DNA from: Mycobacterium sp. 4858
Lineage (GTDB): Bacteria > Actinomycetota > Actinomycetes > Mycobacteriales > Mycobacteriaceae
Reading direction: 5' to 3'
Assembly: GCF_900240975.1 (NCBI RefSeq)
Contig: NZ_LT968776.1
Location: forward strand, 1,979,482-2,043,481
Length of the DNA stretch: 64,000 nucleotides
Positions 16,067-24,020 of the stretch are shown here, in pieces. The notes below the pieces were generated by a model, which had not been told where the DNA came from, searched no databases, and saw nothing but the letters and a program-made list of their open reading frames with translations. Numbering within the stretch: position 1 is the first letter of the stretch; every line of letters starts with the position of its first letter. Position numbers and translations under genes: made by a program.

Positions 16067-17167
16067 TTAGGTGCTCACCAAAGTGGTTGGTGCGTAAAGG
16101 CCTTTCCCGGTCACCAGCGGCAGGTCGAGCGTGGTAAGGATGCCTGGCGGCGCGGCGATCACCGCGGGAATCGCGTTGACGATGCGCCCGGCGGCACCCA
16201 CGATCGCGGCGTGGTTGTGGTCGCCCTTGCGGCTGCTGGGAACGATGTCCACGGCGTAGGAGGGCTCGCCGGTGATCTCGACGCGGTAGGAGCCGCCACC
16301 GGCGGCCGGCTGGGCCCAGTCCGGTCGCAGGTCGGGCCGCAGCCGGGTGATGTGCTCGATGACGACGGCCGGCCGCCCGTTGGACATGCCCCGAATCTCG
16401 AATTGCAGCGCGGCCATGGTGCCCTTGGCGACGTGCCCCACCGCGATGTCGAAGTCTTCCGGCGCCGGCTCGCGCTGGTAGGACTCGGTGATCTCGTCGA
16501 CCTCGATGCCCAGTCCCGCCGCCAGCTGACGGATCGCCGTCCCCCAAGCGATGCCGAGGATGCCCGGCTGCAGCAGCATCGGCACCTCGTCGAGCGGCCG
16601 GCCGAATCCCATGTAGTGCATGACCTCCGCGCCGTCGTAGGTGGCGTAATCGGCGATCTCCATGCAACGCACCTGTTCGATGCTCTGACAGGTGCCCGCG
16701 AGCGCGAACGGGATGAGGTCGTTGATGAACCCGGGGTCGACGCCGGTGATGAAGATACTCGAATTGCCTTGCCGGGCAGCGTCTTCCACGCGGTCGATGT
16801 ACTTGTCGGGCATCACGCCCCACGGGTATTGCAGCAGCCCCGGCGAGGACCCGACGACGTTGACGCCGGCGGCCAGGATGCGCATGACGTCGGCCATGGC
16901 ATCCGGCAGCCGGGTGTCGCCCATGGCGCAGTAAACGACGCACTCGGGCTTGGTGGCCAACAGCGCATCCAGGTCTCCCACGGCCGTGACGCCGGTGACG
17001 ACACCGGGTTCCAGGCCTACTCCGCACAGGTCGCCGGCGTCCCGACCCACCTTCTCGGGGGTGGACACGCACACACCCGTCAGCTCGAACTGCGGGTTGG
17101 TGATCAGCTCGGTGAGGGCCAACCCCCCGACGTTTCCGGTACCGACGTGCGCGACGCGGATCGCCAT
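16067..17167 (-). CDS. NAD(P)-binding reductase related to dihydrodipicolinate reductase (DapB N-terminal fold)
   Basis: I chose the ATG at 17167 (366 aa) because GGAG lies about 8 nt upstream and the protein then begins MAIRVAHVGTGNVGG, a Rossmann start. The family is annotated variously as dihydrodipicolinate reductase-like or 2,4-diaminopentanoate dehydrogenase-like; mycobacteria have many copies with no assigned role. True DapB is about 245 aa and is made elsewhere. This protein heads the operon with the steroid-type SDR and FAD oxidase. A TTGAGCGCTCAA palindrome lies 16 nt upstream. Confidence 0.8.
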   Translation of the reverse strand: MAIRVAHVGTGNVGGLALTELITNPQFELTGVCVSTPEKVGRDAGDLCGVGLEPGVVTGVTAVGDLDALLATKPECVVYCAMGDTRLPDAMADVMRILAAGVNVVGSSPGLLQYPWGVMPDKYIDRVEDAARQGNSSIFITGVDPGFINDLIPFALAGTCQSIEQVRCMEIADYATYDGAEVMHYMGFGRPLDEVPMLLQPGILGIAWGTAIRQLAAGLGIEVDEITESYQREPAPEDFDIAVGHVAKGTMAALQFEIRGMSNGRPAVVIEHITRLRPDLRPDWAQPAAGGGSYRVEITGEPSYAVDIVPSSRKGDHNHAAIVGAAGRIVNAIPAVIAAPPGILTTLDLPLVTGKGLYAPTTLVST

Positions 17168-17182
17168 GGGAGTCTCCGTTCG

Positions 17183-17194
17183 TTGAGCGCTCAA
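17183..17194. promoter_or_regulatory. Perfect 12-bp palindrome TTGAGCGCTCAA
   Basis: It is placed 16 nt before the start at 17167 (-) and 81 nt before the hydrolase start at 17276 (+). It resembles TetR-type operators; the binder is unknown. Confidence 0.42.
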
Positions 17195-17275
17195 ACGTTT
17201 CTAGACACTAGTCCATAAAAACCGTGGCACATACCGGCGGACGGATCGCCGCGGCCCAGGCAGAATAGCTCGCTG

Positions 17276-18175
17276 ATGACACAACGAGAAGACGTCCGGT
17301 TCTCGTCCGGCGGCGACCTGATCAGCGCATGGCTCTACCGTCCGGCCGGCGACGCGCCCGCGCCGTTGTTGGTGATGGCGCACGGGCTGGGCGGGGTGCG
17401 CAGCATGCGCCTCGACGCCTACGCCGAACGGTTCAGCGCGGCCGGGTACGCCTGCCTGGTGTTCGACTACCGCAATTTCGGCGACAGCGAGGGCGAGCCG
17501 CGCCAGGTGCTGGATGTGGGCCTGCAGCTCGCCGACTGGGCCGCCGCGGTCACCTACGCGCGCACCCTGCCGGGCATCGACACCAATCGAATCGCCTTGT
17601 GGGGCACCTCTTTTGCCGGCGGCCATGTGATCGCCACGGCGGCCCGGCTGCCGGGCATCGCCGCCGCAGTCGTCCAATGCCCCTTCACCGACGGCATCGC
17701 GTCGGCGCGCACGATCAGCAACCCGCTGGTCTTTGCGCGGGTCGGCCTCCTGGCGGCACGTGACCTGGTGGCCGCCCGACTGCGCAAGCCTCCGGTGATG
17801 GTGCCGACGGTCGGAAGACCCGGGGACGTCGCGTTGATGACCACGCCCGACGCGTACCCCGGCTATCTCAGGCTCGTGCCCGAAGGTGAGGAACTGACCA
17901 ACGAGGTGGCGGCCCGCATTGCGTTGACGATCATGGCCTACCGCCCCGGCCGCGACACCGCGAGAATCCCCTGTCCGATCCTGTTCTGCGTGTGCGAAGC
18001 CGACTCGGTGGCACCGGCGGCGCCGACGCTGCGCTACGCGGCCAACGCCCCGCACGGCGAGGTCAAGCTGTATCCCGAAGGGCACTTCGCGATCTACGTC
18101 GACGAGGCGTTCGACCGTGTCGTCGCCGACCAGCTCGCCTTCCTCGACAGGCACCTGAAAGGCGCGGGGGCCTAA
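17276..18175 (+). CDS. Alpha/beta hydrolase (dienelactone hydrolase-like esterase)
   Basis: This 299-aa protein shows MAHGLGGVRSMRLD (oxyanion-hole HG) and the nucleophile elbow GTSFAG with S112. An acidic residue lies in the CEADSVAP loop and the catalytic His in YPEGHFAIYVD near the C-terminus. The fold and length match the dienelactone hydrolase/X-Pro peptidase-like esterases of actinobacteria. It is transcribed divergently from the DapB-like operon and followed by two tandem copies of a GC-rich repeat. Confidence 0.87.
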   Translation: MTQREDVRFSSGGDLISAWLYRPAGDAPAPLLVMAHGLGGVRSMRLDAYAERFSAAGYACLVFDYRNFGDSEGEPRQVLDVGLQLADWAAAVTYARTLPGIDTNRIALWGTSFAGGHVIATAARLPGIAAAVVQCPFTDGIASARTISNPLVFARVGLLAARDLVAARLRKPPVMVPTVGRPGDVALMTTPDAYPGYLRLVPEGEELTNEVAARIALTIMAYRPGRDTARIPCPILFCVCEADSVAPAAPTLRYAANAPHGEVKLYPEGHFAIYVDEAFDRVVADQLAFLDRHLKGAGA

Positions 18176-18176
18176 C

Positions 18177-18286
18177 TAGGGGCGATCGCGAGCGCGGCGG
18201 AGCCGGGCGAAGCGGGTCGCCCCATCGGAACTGGGGGCGATCGCGAGCGCGGCGGAGCCGGGCGAAGCGGGTCGCCCCGTCGGACC
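18177..18286. repeat. Two tandem 55-bp GC-rich units between convergent genes
   Basis: Units 18177-18231 and 18232-18286 are nearly identical (a few substitutions near the unit ends). Each contains GGGGCGA and, 31 nt on, its complement TCGCCCC, so each unit can fold. The array fills the gap between the hydrolase stop (18175) and the TetR stop (18286-18288), consistent with bidirectional transcription ending. Similar GC-rich words after stop codons are, from memory, common in mycobacteria. Confidence 0.65.
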
Positions 18287-18909
18287 TAGGGACCCAGCGG
18301 GGAACTGGTGCGGATCGCTTCGTCGCGGATCAGGCCGCGCAGCAGCGCGGTGCTGAATTCGGCGGCGATCTCCTTGGCGCTGCGGCGCCCGCTCGGCCGC
18401 AACCACCGGTAGGCGCCGAGCGTCATGCCGATGTACCCGAGCGCCAGGACGTGGGAGTCGCACTGGTAGAACTCGCCGCTGGCGATCCCCCGGTCGATGA
18501 GGCCGTGCACGTGCTCGTAGACCTGGGTTTCCTTCTCCCTCACCGCGGCGACCTGTTCCTCGGTGAACCACTCGGTGATGTAGGGCTGCTCCTGGAAATA
18601 CACCGCGGCACCCTCGGGATTGGCGGCGATCTGGTCGAGCAGGCGCACGGTGTACTGGTAGAGCGCCTCCCGCGCCGTCATCGAGGGATCGTCGTGGACG
18701 GCGGCCAGGGTGCGCTCGGCCGCCTGCTGGTAGATGTCGTAGAGGATGAGGGACTTGCTGGCGTAGTAGTGGTACACCGTCGCCTTGTTCAGCCCGATCA
18801 CGTCGGCGACGTCGTCCATCCGGGTGCCGTGATAACCGCGCGCGGCGAACAGCTTGGTGGCCACAGCCAGCAGCTCCTCGCGGCGCGTTCGTCCGTTCTC
18901 GGATGCCAT
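18286..18909 (-). CDS. TetR-family regulator (Rv0158-like)
   Basis: The ATG at 18909 gives 207 aa with an N-terminal helix-turn-helix (LAVATKLFAARGYHGTRMDDVADVIGL, then NKATVYHYYASKSLILYDIY). The long C-terminal domain includes EGAAVYFQEQPYITEWFTEEQ and a GYIGMTLGAYRWLRPSGRRS ending. This C-terminal architecture resembles KstR2-type acyl-CoA-responsive repressors. From memory, Rv0158 of M. tuberculosis sits in the same place beside Rv0157A and pntB. The upstream region has a short dyad CAACTGGTTG at 18972-18981. Confidence 0.9.
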   Translation of the reverse strand: MASENGRTRREELLAVATKLFAARGYHGTRMDDVADVIGLNKATVYHYYASKSLILYDIYQQAAERTLAAVHDDPSMTAREALYQYTVRLLDQIAANPEGAAVYFQEQPYITEWFTEEQVAAVREKETQVYEHVHGLIDRGIASGEFYQCDSHVLALGYIGMTLGAYRWLRPSGRRSAKEIAAEFSTALLRGLIRDEAIRTSSPLGP

Positions 18910-18971
18910 CGGTACTCGCTATCGTCATTACCCGTCCGTTGCCGGGATGCCGGGGTCGGCCAATTATCAAT

Positions 18972-18981
18972 CAACTGGTTG
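18972..18981. promoter_or_regulatory. Short dyad CAACTGGTTG upstream of TetR and the microprotein gene
   Basis: Imperfectly extended dyad in the divergent region between 18909 (-) and 19072 (+), a plausible autoregulatory site for the TetR at 18286. It is short, so chance is possible. Confidence 0.25.
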
Positions 18982-19071
18982 GACAGTTTAGGCAAACGCC
19001 AGGTGTCGCCCCGACGAGGATGGGACTAGACTCGCCGTCAAAGCTCAAGTCGCGACTGGAGGGGTGGCCTC

Positions 19072-19197
19072 ATGGATCCGAGTCCGGACTACGACGCTAG
19101 CGACGAGATCGAGTTCTTCTTCCGCTACGTTCCGTGGGGCCTGCGCGGGGTGGTCGACGGCAACGGCTACCCGCCGCCCGCCTACCCACCCGTCTAG
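19072..19197 (+). CDS. Conserved 41-residue protein (Rv0157A-like)
   Basis: The ATG at 19072 follows a GGAGGGG ribosome site and encodes 41 aa starting MDPSPDYDASDEIEFFF and ending PPPAYPPV. It is acidic at the N-terminus, then FFFRYVPWGLRG, then a proline/tyrosine-rich tail with PPAY, the core of a WW-type ligand motif. There is no clear membrane segment. From memory M. tuberculosis carries the equivalent small gene Rv0157A between pntB and Rv0158, so the position is conserved. Its stop is 6 nt from the convergent pntB stop. Function unknown. Confidence 0.75.
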   Translation: MDPSPDYDASDEIEFFFRYVPWGLRGVVDGNGYPPPAYPPV

Positions 19198-19203
19198 AGC
19201 TGG

Positions 19204-20631
19204 TCAGAGAGCCTTCAGTTCCTCGGCGACCTCGGTCACCGACTTTTTCGCGTCCCCGAACAGCATCGTCGTCCCGTCGGCGTAGAACAGCGGGTTGTCG
19301 ATGCCCGCGAACCCGGAGTTCATCGACCGCTTGAGCACGATCACCGACTTCGCCTTGTCCACGTTGAGGATGGGCATGCCGTAGATCGGGCTGGACTGCT
19401 CGTTGCGGGCCGCCGGGTTGGTGACGTCGTTGGCGCCGATGACGATCGCGACGTCGGTGCGGGCGAACTCGTCGTTGATGTCGTCCATGTCCTTCATGGC
19501 GTCATAGTCCACCTCGGCCTCGGCCAGCAGGACGTTCATGTGCCCGGGCATCCGGCCCGCGACCGGGTGGATCGCGTACTTCACCGGCACGCCCTTCTCC
19601 TCGAGCAGGCTGGCCATGTCCTTGACGGCGTGCTGGGCCTGCGCGACGGCCAGGCCGTAGCCGGGGACCACGATCACCTGGTTGGCGTACGCCATCTGGA
19701 TCGCGGCGTCGGCGGCCGAGGTCGCCTTGACGTGTTTGTCGCCACCGTCGCCGCCGGCGCCAGGGGCCACGCCCCCACCGCCGAAGCCCCCGGCGACGAT
19801 CGCCGGGATGGAGCGGTTCATCGCCTTGGCCATCAGGTTGGTCAGGATCGAACCGGAGGCGCCGACGATCATGCCGGCCACGATCATCGCGGTGTTGTTG
19901 AGCGCCAGGCCGGCCGCGGCGGCCGACAGCCCGGTCATCGCGTTGAGCAGCGAGATGACCACCGGCATGTCGGCGCCGCCGATCGGCAGCACCACCATCA
20001 GGCCGAGCACACCGGCGGCGGCCAGCAGGCCGACCATCCACCACAGTGATGCTCCGCCGGTGCCGGGGTGCGCGTGCAACCCGACGACCACGGCGGCCGC
20101 GACCGCGCCGACGAGCAGCAGCAGGTTGATCGGTTGCTGCGCCTTGCCGAAACCGATCGGCGCCCCGGAGATGATCTCCTGCAGCTTGCCGAACGCGATG
20201 ATCGAGCCCCAGAACGAGATCGACCCGATGATCGCGGCGAACAGCGACGCCACCACGATGTGCACGGTCGGCGATTCGCCGTGCTGGAAGGCCGAAAAGC
20301 CCTTCGTTTCGATGAATTCCGCCAGGGCGATCAGCGCGACGGTGCCACCGCCGACGCCGTTGAAGAACGCCACCAGCTGCGGCATGGCGGTCATCTTGGT
20401 CAACCGGGCCGGGGGAACGCCCAGCAGCACACCCACGACGAGGCCGGCGATGATCAGCACCCAGGATTCGGTGTGGCGGATCTTGATCAGGGTCGCGGCG
20501 ACGGCGATGGCCATGCCCACGGCGGCGATCAGGTTCCCGCGCACCGCGGTCTTGGGGCCCGTCAGGCCCATCAGGCCGTAGATGAAGAGGGCGAACGAAA
20601 TGATGTAAAGAACGGTGACGAGGTAGTTCAT
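19204..20631 (-). CDS. pntB: NAD(P) transhydrogenase subunit beta
   Basis: This 475-aa protein has an N-terminal block of about nine membrane helices, a Gly/Ala-rich linker with GGFGGGGVAPGAGG, and the soluble NADP(H)-binding domain III. Domain III shows VPGYGLAVAQAQHAVKDM, HPVAGRMPGHMNVLLAEA and IVIGANDVTNPAARNE. It couples hydride transfer from NADH to NADP+ with proton entry, supplying NADPH. Its ATG overlaps the pntAb stop (ATGA), so pntAa-pntAb-pntB is one operon. Confidence 0.96.
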   Translation of the reverse strand: MNYLVTVLYIISFALFIYGLMGLTGPKTAVRGNLIAAVGMAIAVAATLIKIRHTESWVLIIAGLVVGVLLGVPPARLTKMTAMPQLVAFFNGVGGGTVALIALAEFIETKGFSAFQHGESPTVHIVVASLFAAIIGSISFWGSIIAFGKLQEIISGAPIGFGKAQQPINLLLLVGAVAAAVVVGLHAHPGTGGASLWWMVGLLAAAGVLGLMVVLPIGGADMPVVISLLNAMTGLSAAAAGLALNNTAMIVAGMIVGASGSILTNLMAKAMNRSIPAIVAGGFGGGGVAPGAGGDGGDKHVKATSAADAAIQMAYANQVIVVPGYGLAVAQAQHAVKDMASLLEEKGVPVKYAIHPVAGRMPGHMNVLLAEAEVDYDAMKDMDDINDEFARTDVAIVIGANDVTNPAARNEQSSPIYGMPILNVDKAKSVIVLKRSMNSGFAGIDNPLFYADGTTMLFGDAKKSVTEVAEELKAL

Positions 20632-20954
20632 TTCGCCGCGGGCTCCTCGAGTTTGGCGGGCGCCCGCTTCTTGCCCTTGAACATGCCCAGCATCCGGTCG
20701 GTGACGATGAAGCCGCCGATGACGTTCAGCGTGCCGAAGACCACCGCGACGAACAGGATGATCTGCACGGCCAGCGACGGGTGCTCAACCTCGCCGAACA
20801 CCACCAGCGCGCCCAGCACCACGATGCCGTGGATGGCGTTGGTCCCCGACATCAGCGGCGTGTGCAGCGTGTTGGGCACCTTGGAGATGACCGCGAAGCC
20901 GACGAACCCGGACAGCACCAGGATCGCCAGGTTGGCCAATAGCTCGTCGTACAT
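20628..20954 (-). CDS. pntAb: NAD(P) transhydrogenase subunit alpha part 2 (membrane)
   Basis: This 108-aa protein has three to four hydrophobic helices and the TLHTPLMSGTNAIHGIVVLGA stretch typical of transhydrogenase alpha-2. It forms the membrane half of the split alpha subunit. Its ATG immediately follows the pntAa stop with no gap, and its TGA overlaps the pntB ATG. This gives the split-alpha gene order alpha-1, alpha-2, beta used by many actinobacteria. Confidence 0.95.
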   Translation of the reverse strand: MYDELLANLAILVLSGFVGFAVISKVPNTLHTPLMSGTNAIHGIVVLGALVVFGEVEHPSLAVQIILFVAVVFGTLNVIGGFIVTDRMLGMFKGKKRAPAKLEEPAAK

Positions 20955-22052
20955 CTATGCGCCTTCTTTCCCGGCACGGGTGACACACGCCGCCGCGACG
21001 ACCTCGTCGTCGAAGTCCGGGGCGAGCTTGCCGTCTTTGATCAGTAGGTCCAGCAGCGCGGTGATGTTCTTGCTGTAGAGCTCGCTGGCGTGTTCCGGCA
21101 TCGTCGCCGGCAGGTTGAGCGGCGAGGCGATGGTCACGTCGTGCTTGACGACCGTGCGCCCCGGCTCGGTCAGCTCGCAGTTGCCCCCGGTCTCCCCCGC
21201 CAGGTCCACCACCACGCTGCCGGGCTTCATCGACTCCACCGCCGCGGCGGTCACCAGGCGCGGCGCGGGCCGCCCGGGCACCAGCGCGGTGGTGATCACC
21301 ACGTCGAAGCCGGCGATCGCCTTCTCCAGGGACTGCTGCTGCTGGGCACGTTCCTCCTCGGTGAGCTCGCGCGCGTACCCGCCCTCACCCGCCGCGTCGA
21401 TGCCGATGTCGAGCCACTGCGCCCCCACGGAACGGACCTGGTCGGCCACCTCGGGCCGCACGTCGTATCCGGAGGTTCGAGCACCCAGCCGTTTGGCCGT
21501 TGCCAGCGCCTGCAGCCCGGCCACCCCGACGCCGAGCACCAGCACGCTGGCCGGCTTCACGGTGCCGGCCGCGGTCGTCAGCATGGGGAAGAATCGCGTC
21601 GACTCCGAGGCGGCCAGCAGCACGGCCTTGTAACCGGCGACGTTGGCCTGCGACGACAGCGCGTCCATGACCTGGGCCCGCGAGATCCGCGGAATGGCTT
21701 CGAGCGCGAACGCCTGCACGCCGGCCTCGGTGAGCGCGCCGATGGAGTTGTCGGCGTTGCGCGGCGCCAGGAAGCCGATCAGGGTCTGCCCGCGGCGCAA
21801 CCTGGCGACCTCTTCTTTGGTCGGCGGCGCCACCTTCACGACGACGTCGGCGGACCAGGCGTCCCCGATGCTGGCGCCGGCCTCGGTATACAGCTGATCG
21901 GGCAGCAACGCGCCTTCGCCCGCGCCGGACTCGACCACCACCGCCACACCGCTGCCGATCAGCGATGCCACCGCCTTGGGCACCAGCGCGACCCGCCGTT
22001 CGTCGGCCCCGGACTCGGCGACCACCCCTACCGTCGTCTGCGCATCTGTCAT
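20955..22052 (-). CDS. pntAa: NAD(P) transhydrogenase subunit alpha part 1 (NAD-binding)
   Basis: The ATG at 22052 gives 365 aa starting MTDAQTTVGVVAESGADERR, matching the remembered M. tuberculosis Rv0155 start. A GTG at 22073 with AGGAAA close by would add seven residues. The soluble domain I is complete: RRVALVPKAVA, TRFFPMLTTAAGTVKPASV, VLGVGVAGLQALATAKRLG (NAD site) and VVVDLAGETGGNCE. It binds NAD(H) and hands hydride to PntB domain III. Confidence 0.95.
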   Translation of the reverse strand: MTDAQTTVGVVAESGADERRVALVPKAVASLIGSGVAVVVESGAGEGALLPDQLYTEAGASIGDAWSADVVVKVAPPTKEEVARLRRGQTLIGFLAPRNADNSIGALTEAGVQAFALEAIPRISRAQVMDALSSQANVAGYKAVLLAASESTRFFPMLTTAAGTVKPASVLVLGVGVAGLQALATAKRLGARTSGYDVRPEVADQVRSVGAQWLDIGIDAAGEGGYARELTEEERAQQQQSLEKAIAGFDVVITTALVPGRPAPRLVTAAAVESMKPGSVVVDLAGETGGNCELTEPGRTVVKHDVTIASPLNLPATMPEHASELYSKNITALLDLLIKDGKLAPDFDDEVVAAACVTRAGKEGA

Positions 22053-22194
22053 GGCGCGTACATCCGCTTCCACTTTCCTGCCGTTTGGATGTGCCGCCGC
22101 TAGGGCCGCACGCTTCGCTACCTTAACGCCTGCCGGATTCCGCCCCGGACGTGCGACCGACCGGGCCGGGATACCCCGGGTTGTGGCCCGCCGG

Positions 22195-22656
22195 CTACCA
22201 GAGCGGGATGTCTTGGCCGTGCTCCGCGGGCGGCCGGGGCCCGAAGTAACGCCGCTCGGACTCGTCGATGCGCAGGTCGTTGATGCTGGCCTCGCGGCGC
22301 GCCATCAAGCCGGACGGGGAGAACTCCCACAGCTCGTTGCCGTAGCTGCGGTACCACTGGCCGCTGGCGTCGTAGCACTCGTACTGAAACCGCACGGCGA
22401 TGCGGTTGTCGTGGAAGTCCCACAGGCTTTTCCGCAGCGCGTAGTCGAGCTCGCGCTGCCACTTGCGGGTCAGGAAGGCCACGATCTGGTCGCGCCCGAC
22501 CACGTGCTCGTCCCGGTTGCGCCACTGCGAGTCGGGCGTGTACGCGAGGCTGACGCGGTGCGGGTCGCAGGTGTTCCACGCGTCCTCGGCGGCCTGCACC
22601 TTCTGCAGGGCCGTCTCCAGGGTGAACGGCGGGAACGGCGGACGGGATTCGGTCAT
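22195..22656 (-). CDS. DUF1348 / SnoaL-like (NTF2-fold) protein
   Basis: The ATG at 22656 gives 153 aa; the upstream extension runs through a repeat element and is rejected. The protein opens PPFTLETALQKVQAAEDAWN and contains YTPDSQWRNRDEHVVGRDQIVAFLTRKW and FEYECYD-like text (RFQYECYDASGQWYRSYGNE), a pattern characteristic of DUF1348. These are single-domain NTF2-fold proteins of unknown activity. It is divergent from fadE2, with a hairpin repeat between them. Confidence 0.85.
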   Translation of the reverse strand: MTESRPPFPPFTLETALQKVQAAEDAWNTCDPHRVSLAYTPDSQWRNRDEHVVGRDQIVAFLTRKWQRELDYALRKSLWDFHDNRIAVRFQYECYDASGQWYRSYGNELWEFSPSGLMARREASINDLRIDESERRYFGPRPPAEHGQDIPLW

Positions 22657-22670
22657 GGCGCCATGTCTAC

Positions 22671-22731
22671 CGCGAGACTGCATCCACGCACACCCGTCGC
22701 GGCGTGTCGTGTGTGTGGTTTCAGTGTCGCG
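22671..22731. repeat. Dispersed hairpin repeat, copy B (61 bp)
   Basis: 23-nt arms 22671-22693 and 22709-22731 pair with four mismatches around a 15-nt loop. Read on the minus strand, the element aligns without gaps to copy A at 54489-54549 (about 48 of 60 positions identical). It lies in the divergent region between the DUF1348 gene and fadE2. Confidence 0.65.
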
Positions 22732-22790
22732 AAGGTGACCAATGAGGCTCGCCATCTAGGGCGTCTCGACACGTGTCCTATCGTGACGGC

Positions 22791-24020
22791 ATGGACTTCG
22801 CGATGTCGGACAAAGCCAACGATTACCACCAGCGATTGACCGACTTCATGACCGAGTACGTCTTCCCGGCCGAGGCCGAATACGACAAGTACCGGGACGA
22901 GGCCGGCCCCGACGACCACACCGTCCCGCCGATCGTCGAGGAACTGAAGACCAAGGCCAAAGAGCGCGGGCTGTGGAACCTTTTCCTGCCGGCCGAGTCG
23001 GGCCTGACGAATCTGGAATACGCTCCCCTGGCCGAGATCAGCGGATGGAGCCTGGAGATTGCGCCCGAGGCGCTCAACTGCGCGGCGCCCGACACCGGGA
23101 ACATGGAGACGCTGCACCTGTTCGCCACCGAGGAACAGCGCAAGCAGTGGCTGGAGCCATTGCTGGGCGGCGAGATCCGCAGCGCCTTCTCCATGACCGA
23201 GCCGGCGGTCGCCAGCAGCGACGCGCGCAACATCGAGACCTCCATCGTGCGCGACGGCGGCGACTACGTCATCAACGGCCGCAAGTGGTGGACCTCCGGC
23301 GCGTCGGACCCGCGCTGCAAGATCCTGATCGTCATGGGCCGCACCAACCCGGACGCGGCGAGCCACCAGCAGCAGTCGATGGTGCTGGTGCCGATCGACA
23401 CCCCCGGCGTGACGGTCGTCCGCTCCACCACGGTCTTCGGCTACCAGGACCAGCCCGGCCACTGCGAGATCATCTACGACAACGTGCGGGTGCCGGTCAC
23501 CAACCTGCTCGGCGAGGAGGGCGGCGGTTTCGCGATCGCCCAGGCCCGGCTCGGGCCGGGCCGCATCCACCACTGCATGCGCGCGCTCGGCGGGGCCGAG
23601 CGCGCGCTGGCCCTCATGGTGGACCGGGTGCAGAATCGGGTGGCGTTCGGCCGCCCGCTGGCCGAACAGGGCGTGGTGCGAGAGGCGATCGCCAAGTCGC
23701 GCAACGAGATCGACCAGGCGCGGCTGTTATGCCACAAGGCGGCGTGGACAATCGACCAGCACGGCAACAAGGCCGCGCACACGTTGGTGTCGCAGATCAA
23801 GGCGGTGGCGCCGCAGGTGGCCTGCAATGTGATCGACCGCGCCATCCAGGTGCACGGTGCCGCCGGGGTCAGCGAGGACACGGTGCTGGCCCGGTCGTAC
23901 GGCTGGCATCGGGCCATGCGCCTGTTCGACGGCCCCGACGAGGTGCACATGCGGACCATCGCGCGCGCCGAACTCGGCGCGGAGAAGTCTCCGCTCGCCG
24001 CGGCGGTCACACATGACTGA
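22791..24020 (+). CDS. fadE2: Acyl-CoA dehydrogenase FadE2
   Basis: The ATG at 22791 gives 409 aa; an internal ATG at 22803 is also possible. Family motifs: AFSMTEPAVASSDARN, YVINGRKWWTSGASD, and IQVHGAAGVSEDTVLARSYG followed by DGPDEVHMRTIARAE near the C-terminus. It belongs to the larger acyl-CoA dehydrogenases related to ACAD10/11. The start codon of ptbB overlaps its stop region, so the two are cotranscribed; from memory this pair is Rv0154c-Rv0153c. A GACACGTGTC palindrome lies at 22768-22777 just before the start. Confidence 0.92.
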   Translation: MDFAMSDKANDYHQRLTDFMTEYVFPAEAEYDKYRDEAGPDDHTVPPIVEELKTKAKERGLWNLFLPAESGLTNLEYAPLAEISGWSLEIAPEALNCAAPDTGNMETLHLFATEEQRKQWLEPLLGGEIRSAFSMTEPAVASSDARNIETSIVRDGGDYVINGRKWWTSGASDPRCKILIVMGRTNPDAASHQQQSMVLVPIDTPGVTVVRSTTVFGYQDQPGHCEIIYDNVRVPVTNLLGEEGGGFAIAQARLGPGRIHHCMRALGGAERALALMVDRVQNRVAFGRPLAEQGVVREAIAKSRNEIDQARLLCHKAAWTIDQHGNKAAHTLVSQIKAVAPQVACNVIDRAIQVHGAAGVSEDTVLARSYGWHRAMRLFDGPDEVHMRTIARAELGAEKSPLAAAVTHD

